From positions 6,882,001 through 6,946,000 of the forward strand of contig OX328113.1 in assembly GCA_946811185.2 (NCBI GenBank): a stretch of 64,000 nt of DNA. The letters run 5' to 3'. Both the position numbers and the translations under genes were made by a program. Of this stretch, positions 58,853 to 64,000 are shown piece by piece (within the stretch, counting starts at the first letter, position 1; every line of letters begins with the position of its first letter). The DNA is from Hippopus hippopus. Its lineage: Eukaryota; Mollusca; Bivalvia; Cardiida; Cardiidae. Below the pieces are notes generated by a model that searched no databases, was not told the origin of the DNA, and saw only the letters and a program-made list of their open reading frames with translations.

Positions 58853-58905
58853 GGAGGGTCGCGTACGGATCTGACAGGCCCGGTCAGATCCGTATGCGAC
58901 CCTCC
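58853..58905. repeat. Boundary hairpin of the viral-like block
   Basis: 23-nt arms (58853-58875 and 58883-58905) differ at one base, with a 7-nt loop AGGCCCG; the arm begins GGAGGGTCGCG. To its left the sequence is ordinary host repeat, to its right the AT-rich, gene-dense, repeat-promoter block begins. Either an element terminus or a GC-rich hairpin near one; the exact junction cannot be fixed from one end. Confidence 0.6.
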
Positions 58906-59140
58906 CTGAGAGTCCTACGTTGCCTACCCTACAGAAAATTTATCCCTATTCTGCCACCCTGAAAGAATTTGCATTATATCATTTCTACAAAAATGTCCAA
59001 AGAGACTACCCTGAGAGGGTTTTAGCATTCAAAATGGCGGCCGTATGGGTGTTACTCTGGGGATAAAACCACCCAAAGAGACTACCCTGAGTGGAAGTTT
59101 TCTGCAAAAAAGGGAAAGTTAAGGGAAAGTAAAGGGTAAC

Positions 59141-59400
59141 CCTGATCACTGAGTTGGACTTAGTTTTTTCACCCTATGAATGATTTTCTCTCTTTCTAAA
59201 AGCCTGACCATTGAGTTGGACTTAGTCTTTTTCTTCACCTATGTATGATATTTCTTTCTAAATGTCTGAGCAGTGAGTTGGACTTAGACTTTTTTCTGTA
59301 TCTATGAATGAATTTTCTTTCTAAATGTCTGGACATTGAGTTGGACTTAGTCTTTTTCTGAGTTTTTTTGCTCTTTGCAGTGTAACTCTCCGGAGTGTAA
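59141..59400. repeat. ~62-bp tandem repeat (GAGTTGGACTTAGTC)
   Basis: Four units at 59151, 59213, 59275 and 59338, each with TGAGTTGGACTTAGTCTTTT and a TCTATGAATGA/TTTCTTTCTAAA part. The same unit builds 61060-61370. Confidence 0.85.
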
Positions 59401-59462
59401 CTCTTTTGGAGTGCAACTCTTCTAAAAGAAGTTTAACAATTTGAAGAAATGACAATTTTGAA

Positions 59463-60120
59463 GAAAGATAGAACTTTCATGGTAATGGTTAGTCCTGAAA
59501 AGGACTGTTGGAATAGCTCTGAAAAGAGCTGTGACAATTTGAAGAAATGACAACTTGAAGATAGAACTTTCGTCTGACAGCTTGAAGATAGAACTTTCGT
59601 CTGACCTCTTGAAGATAGAACTTTCGTGGTAGATGGTTAGTCCTGAAAAGGACTGTTGGGTTAGCTCTGAAAAGAGCTGTGACAATTTGAAGAAATGACA
59701 ACTTGAAGATAGAACTTTCGTCTGACAGCTTGAAGATAGAACTTTCGTCTGGCATCTTGAAGATAGATCTTTCGTGGTAGATGGTTAGTCCTGAAAAGGA
59801 CTGTTGGGTTAGCTCTGAAAAGAGCTGTGACAATTTGAAGAAATGACAATTTAAAGATAGAACTTTCGTCTGACAGCTTGAAGATAGATCTTTCGTCTGA
59901 CATCTTGAAGATAGATCTTTCGTGGTAGATGGTTAGTCCTGAAAAGGACTGTTGGGTTAGCTCTGAAAAGAGCTGTGACAATTTGAAGAAATGACAACTT
60001 GAAGATAGAACTTTCGTCTGACAGCTTGAAGGTAGAACTTTCGTCTGACAATTTGAAGAAATGACAATTTGAAGAAAAGATAGAACTTACGTCTGACAAT
60101 TTGAAGAAAGGTAGATCTTC
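59463..60120 (-). repeat. 148-bp tandem array of paired histone-like stem-loops
   Basis: The motif AGTCCTGAAAAGGACT starts at 59491, 59639, 59787 and 59935: exactly 148-bp spacing. Each is followed 24 bp on by AGCTCTGAAAAGAGCT (59515, 59663, 59811, 59959). The units also carry GATAGAACTTTCGTCTGACA. Read on the minus strand each is a 6-bp stem with UUUC loop, and ACGAAAGTTCTATC follows. The frames through it are caused by repetition and are not called as genes. Confidence 0.88.
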
Positions 60121-60134
60121 CGTGGTAGATGGTT

Positions 60135-60150
60135 AGCCCTGAAAAGGGCT
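60135..60150 (-). terminator. Histone-type 3' stem-loop after the 77-aa gene
   Basis: Minus-strand RNA AGCCCUUUUCAGGGCU: perfect 6-bp stem, UUUC loop, 3' flank AACCAUCUACCACG. It starts about 45 nt past the stop. Histone consensus is a 6-bp stem closed by U-A with a UUUC-like loop and ACCCA flank. Confidence 0.75.
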
Positions 60151-60194
60151 GTTGGGGTGGTCCTAAAAAAGGACCTGGTTTGGAGGTTGTGTTT

Positions 60195-60428
60195 TTAAGC
60201 ACAACCTCCAACCTTTCTGCAGGCTGGGCAGCTACTTGCTGCCCGCCTCTTTAGCCTCTTTAGTTCCTGAGCATCCAAATTGAACTCCAAAGAGAACGGT
60301 GCCTCATCGTCATCGTTCCAATATTCAGTAACTGGTACTGTGAACTCTTTTTTCTCCTTCTTCTTTTTTTCTCTGGATGCCAGCTGGGCGAGTTCCGAAA
60401 AAGTCATATCCCTCAATGCGCACTCCAT
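60195..60428 (-). CDS. 77-aa protein with acidic patch and C-terminal CPxC motif
   Basis: Function not recognised. Features: N-terminal MTFSELAQLASRE segment, a Lys/Glu-rich stretch about 20-27, WNDDDEAPFSLEF about 37-49, a basic LKRLKRR at 57-63, and a C-terminus SCPACRKVGGCA. The CPxC-x4-GC ending recurs in the 101-aa protein at 62201 and could be half a zinc site. Intronless, TATA box TTTATA complement at 60480-60485, and the 237-bp cassette directly upstream. A histone-type stem-loop follows the stop. Small nuclear regulator is a guess; viral-like by context. Confidence 0.65.
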   Translation of the reverse strand: MECALRDMTFSELAQLASREKKKKEKKEFTVPVTEYWNDDDEAPFSLEFNLDAQELKRLKRRAASSCPACRKVGGCA

Positions 60429-60479
60429 TTCTTAACGACTTGAAGAGAATGAATGATGTGCGGGAAAATAACGCTGGGT

Positions 60480-60716
60480 TTTATAGCTTTTCAGACGGAT
60501 TGAACTAGATGACCCATGACGTCATTTTCTCCTATGTTTTTCCCGCGTCGGCGTTTCATGCTGTTTTTGCTCCAAATTAATGTTGTCCAATCAGAATCAG
60601 CGTTTTATTTCTAATACTAAATGTTTTATTGTTGACCAACCCGTGGCTTTGTTGCATTTTTTCTTGTTCGGGATAGAAAAAACTAGAGTTTGACTATTCT
60701 ATGACTTTTTTTGATT
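60480..60716 (-). promoter_or_regulatory. Promoter cassette P1 (CRE, E2F-like, CCAAT, TATA)
   Basis: 237 bp, differing from P2 (61856-62092) by about four substitutions and no gaps. It holds TATAAA (complement at 60480-60485), TGACGTCA (60517-60524), TTTCCCGCG (60538-60546, E2F-like) and CCAATCAG (60587-60594). It lies immediately upstream of the 77-aa gene, with TATA about 52 nt from the ATG. Confidence 0.75.
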
Positions 60717-60764
60717 ATGAGTCTTCTGACAAAATGAAAAGAAAGATGTTTATTTAAGATAGCT

Positions 60765-60780
60765 AGCCCTGAAAAGGGTT
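60765..60780 (-). terminator. Histone-type 3' stem-loop after the 46-aa gene
   Basis: Minus-strand RNA AACCCUUUUCAGGGCU, one mismatch at the second base pair, UUUC loop; 25 nt past the stop at 60806. The A-rich 5' flank ACAAAAAAGC fits the histone pattern. Confidence 0.65.
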
Positions 60781-60805
60781 GCTTTTTTGTACAGAATGCA
60801 CTTTT

Positions 60806-60946
60806 TTATCCTCCTCTCTTTCTTTTGACTGATTCCATTTTATCTAGCATTTGCATTAGATGGTCAATTTCATGTCTGATATATCTGAAACGTTCTCTTT
60901 CTTCTAACCAGAAGAGCAATGAGAGAAAAAATGTTAATCCGAACAT
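60806..60946 (-). CDS. 46-aa small membrane-anchored protein
   Basis: Short intronless ORF: ATG at 60944-60946, stop TAA at 60806-60808. Residues 2-14 (FGLTFFLSLLFWL) form a hydrophobic segment, then EERERFRYIRHE and a basic end KRKRGG, so an N-terminal anchor with cytosolic charged tail is likely. A TATAAAA box (complement at 61015-61021) lies about 70 nt upstream, and a histone-type stem-loop follows the stop. These signals on both sides argue for a real gene despite the size. Confidence 0.55.
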   Translation of the reverse strand: MFGLTFFLSLLFWLEERERFRYIRHEIDHLMQMLDKMESVKRKRGG

Positions 60947-61059
60947 TGTGGGATACTGGTTCAGGTTTTACGAAAAGCTAATGGTGAATGAGAAAAATAA
61001 TCAAGAGTTTAGTGTTTTATATGTGTAATGGATCACTTTTTAGGCTTTTTTTGATTTTA

Positions 61060-61370
61060 TTCCTATATCACTGAGTTGAACTTAGATTTTTTGCACCTAT
61101 AAATGATTTCTCTAAAAGACTGAGCACTGGGTTGGGCTTAGTTTTTTTCATTCTATGAATGAATTCTCTTTTCTATTTGACTAATCATTGAGTTGGACTT
61201 AGTCTTTTTTTCTGAGTTTTTTTACTCTATGAATGATTTCTCTAAAAGACTGAGCACTGGGTTGGACTTAGCTTTTTTCATTCTATGAATGAATTCTCTT
61301 TTCTATTTGACTAACCATTGAGTTGGACCTAGTCTTTTTTTCTGAGTTTTTTTACTCTTTGGAGTGTAAC
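61060..61370. repeat. GAGTTGGACTTAGTC tandem repeat, second block
   Basis: Five units (about 61073, 61129, 61190, 61260, 61321; spacing 56-70 bp) of the element at 59141, within the upstream region of the 46-aa gene. Confidence 0.82.
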
Positions 61371-61455
61371 TCTCTGGAGTGTGAGTCTTTGGAGTGTAAC
61401 TTTTCTAAAAGAAATGACAATTTGAAGAAAGATAGAACTTTCGTGGTAGATGGTT

Positions 61456-61471
61456 AGCCCTGAAAAGGGCT
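61456..61471 (-). terminator. Histone-type 3' stem-loop after the 104-aa gene
   Basis: Minus-strand RNA AGCCCUUUUCAGGGCU, perfect stem and UUUC loop, 33 nt past the stop; the 5' flank is UCAAAAC and the 3' flank AACCAUCUACCACGAAAG. Confidence 0.78.
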
Positions 61472-61503
61472 GTTTTGAGAAGAGCTGATTTTTTTGAAAA
61501 TGT

Positions 61504-61818
61504 TTATTCAGTATCAGACCATTCACTGTCTGACTCAGCCCTTTCAGCGGCGATTTGCTCGCGGAAAAGGCGGTCTACCTGCTCACTTTTTGTATTAGCA
61601 TACTGAAAATACATTTCAAGTGTGCCTGCAATGATCATTTCCTTCATCCGAAGGTTATAACAGAATACCCTGTTATTAGCAAGCTGAGCTCTCTCGTGAC
61701 GCTTTCTTACTTCGTCTAAGCGTTGTTTAAGTAAAGCGATTTGCCTCCTTGCTCTTATTAACTGTCGCTCGGCATCCATCCAGGTGAAGCGTCTGGTGAG
61801 TGATGGTATTGAAGCCAT
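61504..61818 (-). CDS. 104-aa coiled-coil protein, viral-like block
   Basis: No family recognised. Residues about 12-50 are strongly helical with heptad-like spacing (MDAERQLIRARRQIALLKQR, then LDEVRKRHERAQLANNR), suggesting an oligomerising coiled coil rich in Arg. It ends in an acidic, phosphorylatable SDSEWSDTE tail. Intronless; TATA complement at 61856-61861, 40 nt before the ATG, with promoter cassette P2 directly upstream and a histone-type stem-loop downstream. Same strand as all neighbours. Confidence 0.7.
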   Translation of the reverse strand: MASIPSLTRRFTWMDAERQLIRARRQIALLKQRLDEVRKRHERAQLANNRVFCYNLRMKEMIIAGTLEMYFQYANTKSEQVDRLFREQIAAERAESDSEWSDTE

Positions 61819-61855
61819 TGTGAAAATGAAATGTATGGAAAATATATCGCAGAGA

Positions 61856-62092
61856 TTTATAGCTTTTCAGACGGATTGAACTAGTTGACCCATGACGTCA
61901 TTTTCTCCTATGTTTTTCCCGCGTCGGCGTTTCATGCTGTTTTGGCTCCAAATTAATGTTGCCCAATCAGAATCAGCGTTTTATTTCTAATACTAAATGT
62001 TTTATTGTTGACCAACCCGTGGCTTTGTTGCATTTTTCCTTGTTCGGGATAGAAAAAACTAGAGTTTGACTATTCTATGACTTTTTTTGATT
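61856..62092 (-). promoter_or_regulatory. Promoter cassette P2 (CRE, E2F-like, CCAAT, TATA)
   Basis: Near-identical duplicate of P1. TGACGTCA at 61893-61900, TTTCCCGCG at 61915-61923, CCAATCAG at 61963-61970, TATA at 61856-61861. It sits between the 104-aa gene and the stem-loop of the 101-aa gene, so the genes are packed with almost no other spacer. Confidence 0.75.
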
Positions 62093-62150
62093 GTAAATCT
62101 TTTGAGTTTTGACAATTTTAAAAAAGATAGAACTTTCGTGGTAGATGTGT

Positions 62151-62166
62151 AGCCCTGAAAAGGGCT
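62151..62166 (-). terminator. Histone-type 3' stem-loop after the 101-aa gene
   Basis: Minus-strand RNA AGCCCUUUUCAGGGCU, 35 nt past the stop, with CAAAAC 5' flank and ACGAAAGUUCUAUC beginning 13 nt downstream. Confidence 0.78.
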
Positions 62167-62200
62167 GTTTTGTTTTTTGGAGGCTATGTTTTTTCCACTT

Positions 62201-62506
62201 CTAATGGCAGCACCCGAAATTCGCTTGGCAAATGGGGCATGCTTCAACTCTTTTTCTGATCACCATTATCCCATTATCGAAAGTAATCTTTCTCCCAAAT
62301 TCAATATCAACCAAGATGATGTCAGGCGTTGTCTTTAAAAATAGTTGAAGTAATCTTTCGCCGAGATCTTTGTAGGGTTGTGTTATACGTTGTAGATGGT
62401 TTTGTTCCTCCTCTCCTACGAAATGAGTGTTTAGTTGTAATAACTGTTGACCTGCATTTAGATATTCTTGGAGAGCCTCACGTAGTTGATGATTTACCTC
62501 CTCCAT
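62201..62506 (-). CDS. 101-aa protein with C-terminal CPxC motif
   Basis: No family recognised. The N-terminal half is helical (EEVNHQLREALQEYLNAGQQ), the middle has LGERLLQLFLKTTPDIILVD, and the chain ends ACPICQANFGCCH. The CPxC-x4-GC ending matches that of the 77-aa protein, and the added Cys-His could complete a CCCH-type metal site. Intronless, TATA complement at 62597-62602, and a GAAAATAACGCTTGG initiator-like segment shared with the 77-aa gene (GAAAATAACGCTGGG). Histone-type stem-loop downstream. Confidence 0.68.
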   Translation of the reverse strand: MEEVNHQLREALQEYLNAGQQLLQLNTHFVGEEEQNHLQRITQPYKDLGERLLQLFLKTTPDIILVDIEFGRKITFDNGIMVIRKRVEACPICQANFGCCH

Positions 62507-62654
62507 ATTGATATTGCTTCCGAATATTGATACTGCTTCCGAAGTGATCGTTAGCTGAGAGCCAAAAATGGTGAATGTATGAAAATAACGCTTGGCTTTA
62601 TACGTTTACAGAGGATTGAAATTTTTAAAGAGCTCGGACCTGGCAGAAAGCACA

Positions 62655-62730
62655 TACATTTTTTCCATGCTATGTTTCATGCTAATATAGCAAAAAAGTT
62701 ATGAGACGATGTATGGAAAAAATGTAGACA
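62655..62730. repeat. Inverted repeat upstream of the 101-aa gene
   Basis: TACATTTTTTCCAT (near 62667) and ATGGAAAAAATGTA (near 62715) form a 14-bp inverted repeat with about 45 bp between, in the gap between the 218-aa and 101-aa genes. Possibly a regulatory or replication site; unproved. Confidence 0.45.
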
Positions 62731-62769
62731 GAACAAGTCTTTTGGGAAAAAACAGAATGAAGAGCTCTA

Positions 62770-63025
62770 TTGTTTTTTGAACTTTTATTTATTGAACTTT
62801 TATTTACTGAACAGAACTAAACAATGAAACATTTTTTTTGCAAACCATCATAAAAAATTTCTTGACAATGAAAAAATTTCTTGACAATGAAAAAAATTCA
62901 CAAGGAAACATTTTTTACAATACAGCATAAAAACATTTTCTTAACAATGAAAAAAATCATAATGAATTATTTTTTCGCAATGAATTATTTACAATGAATT
63001 ATTCGCAAAACAGTATATAACAATT
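62770..63025 (-). terminator. AT-rich 3' region of the 218-aa gene with AATAAA
   Basis: No histone-type stem-loop here. Instead there are AATAAA matches read on the minus strand (complement TTTATT at about 62785-62795 and 62801-62806) and TTGACAATGAAAAAA tandem motifs. So this gene appears to use ordinary cleavage and polyadenylation. Confidence 0.5.
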
Positions 63026-63029
63026 TTTT

Positions 63030-63686
63030 TTACAATGCAAATTCGCAAATACCACGAGTTTCACATTTGTCTTCATATTCCGTAATGTCTTTATGCAATT
63101 GGTCACACCCCAAAAACATTTTATACTCACTGTCCATATCGTCGAAATCTCGTAGTCCTATGAATGGAGCAACATGTCTATAAGCGTCTTTTGTTGAAAG
63201 AGCTGAATTCACTATTTCTTCTGTAACATCTCTATCAAATAGAATATACCCTGACATGGTTTCCATTGTTTCTCCGTAGGAATCATGAACAGATCCTTTT
63301 TTGTAGCGTAAGTAAAAGTCAAATAGAACTGATTTTATTTTCAGAATGTTAAGAAAACTTTCTTCTGTTGTTCCTATGATAAAAAATGTCCATCGACTTG
63401 TGGATCTAAACAGTTTACTAATAACATTGTCTTTCATACAGCTATCTGCTAAATAAGTCTTGAGAACGAGATCCAGCCCCGAATCGTCCACCATCATCGC
63501 AATAAAGTTGAATATAGCATACACTTTGTAGGACTTTTCTCCTTTTGCAACCCATTTAAACATTTTTTTGATCCAAATTTTCACACAGAAAAATTTAATG
63601 TTAAGCTGTGTTTGTTTATCAAGCGTATGCTGTCGAACAAATTCTCCATAAATTTTTTCACGTAGTTCTATTGGTAGCGGCAACAT
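63030..63686 (-). CDS. 218-aa intronless protein, unknown, viral-like block
   Basis: Largest complete ORF of the block; no family recognised. N-terminus LPLPIELREKIYGEFVRQH could be a short helical motif reminiscent of F-box-like openings (LP.EL...I), which is only suggestive. The rest is mixed helix with KMFKWVAKGEKSYKVYAIF, several Cys, and no TM segment strong enough to call. The upstream spacer to the next ORF is just 81 bp, a compact viral-like arrangement. Its 3' end differs from the other four genes (AATAAA, no stem-loop). Confidence 0.65.
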   Translation of the reverse strand: MLPLPIELREKIYGEFVRQHTLDKQTQLNIKFFCVKIWIKKMFKWVAKGEKSYKVYAIFNFIAMMVDDSGLDLVLKTYLADSCMKDNVISKLFRSTSRWTFFIIGTTEESFLNILKIKSVLFDFYLRYKKGSVHDSYGETMETMSGYILFDRDVTEEIVNSALSTKDAYRHVAPFIGLRDFDDMDSEYKMFLGCDQLHKDITEYEDKCETRGICEFAL

Positions 63687-63767
63687 GATTGTTATTTTTT
63701 GACCAGCGGCTAATATTTTTTTCTCGACTTACTTTGACTGATTTCTACACAACGATGTGATATAGAA

Positions 63768-64000
63768 TTATTTTCTCAAACTTTTATAACCATAGGGTAC
63801 AGTATCACTACCATTTACAATAACTCTCTTGGTGTATACAGAGCGAAACGTTTTTGTTTGTGGTTCACTGGTAACCGTTCTATCTCTGTGTCTTTTAATT
63901 CTACAATCATACTGAATTTTGATTTCTATTGTGCGATCCAAAGCACATTTCGAATATATATCGAAATTTACCACCTGTTTTGTATTGTAATCCAGAGTAA
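63768..64000 (-). CDS. Partial ORF at the right edge (C-terminal 77 aa or more)
   Basis: Open from the window edge to a TAA at 63768-63770; the frame continues upstream past 64000. No ATG occurs in the visible part, so the start is outside. Rich in Lys/Arg/Thr, ending GYKSLRK. Same strand and spacing style as its neighbours. No function assigned. Confidence 0.5.
   Translation of the reverse strand, partial: TLDYNTKQVVNFDIYSKCALDRTIEIKIQYDCRIKRHRDRTVTSEPQTKTFRSVYTKRVIVNGSDTVPYGYKSLRK

Noticed and set aside
59422..60211. Overlapping 82-114-aa minus-strand frames with repeated SSIFKLSDE motifs
   Set aside because: They result from the 148-bp tandem array; the stem-loops lie inside them and no start or promoter logic fits.
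60825..61028. 67-aa plus-strand frame
   Set aside because: Antisense to the 46-aa gene, which has matching promoter and 3' signals; all neighbours are on the minus strand.
62059..62247. 62-aa minus-strand frame overlapping the end of the 101-aa gene
   Set aside because: It runs through the stem-loop and 3' flank, overlaps a better-supported gene, and has no TATA or stem-loop of its own.

Overview
The window looks like a stretch of a metazoan, very probably bivalve mollusc, nuclear genome. Split genes have GT-AG introns of 1-9 kb, and most of the space is packed with short non-autonomous repeats: palindromic MITE-like elements, tRNA-headed SINEs, foldback elements, microsatellites and minisatellites. 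From memory the palindromic repeats resemble those of dreissenid mussels (Dreissena); this is unverified. GC is low, and no bacterial-type operon is present.

Host genes, left to right. (1) A class A GPCR on + (exons 855-1617 and 10509-11068, 440 aa, 8.9 kb intron); its 3' end is triplicated as a 164-bp tandem repeat. (2) Two tandem VMO1-like (vitelline membrane outer layer protein 1) genes on -, three exons each: copy A (23726 down to 18868) is open and 212 aa long, copy B (30458 down to 27174) has two in-frame TGA codons and is probably a pseudogene. (3) A transmembrane ZU5-UPA-Death domain protein on + (exons 48058-49179, 51771-51913, 52914-53925, 758 aa), UNC5/UNC5CL-like with no ectodomain visible. 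The rest between 0 and 58.8 kb is intron or intergenic repeat.

Repeat families named below: A = palindrome around AAAATGCTGG/CCAGCATTTT; B = palindrome around GATCAGACTGCAC; C = palindrome around GCCTGCGC, with ends GAGCCATG/CATGGCTC or CTGCAACACGCG; D to N = other inverted-repeat or foldback elements. A 4-bp-TSD miniature LTR element (TRIM) at 15.999-16.536 kb carries a tRNA-like Pol III promoter in each terminal repeat and an 18-nt PBS identical to the proline-tRNA PBS of murine leukaemia virus.

The most unusual region is 58.85-64.0 kb. After a 23-bp-arm hairpin the sequence changes character: compact, intronless, TATA-containing genes all run leftward on the minus strand (77, 46, 104, 101 and 218 aa, plus a partial ORF at the right edge), with repeated promoter cassettes and tandem arrays. 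This is organised like the end of an integrated large DNA virus or Maverick-like element, though no hallmark gene lies inside the window. Four of the genes are followed within about 25-60 nt of the stop by a stem-loop that, read on the coding strand, has the form of the metazoan replication-dependent histone mRNA 3' stem-loop (6-bp stem, UUUC loop, ACCA-like 3' flank, then a GAAAG-containing purine stretch). Two genes share a 237-bp upstream cassette with CRE, E2F-like and CCAAT motifs. I infer S-phase-coupled, histone-like expression by a viral or mobile element; I know of no description of this.
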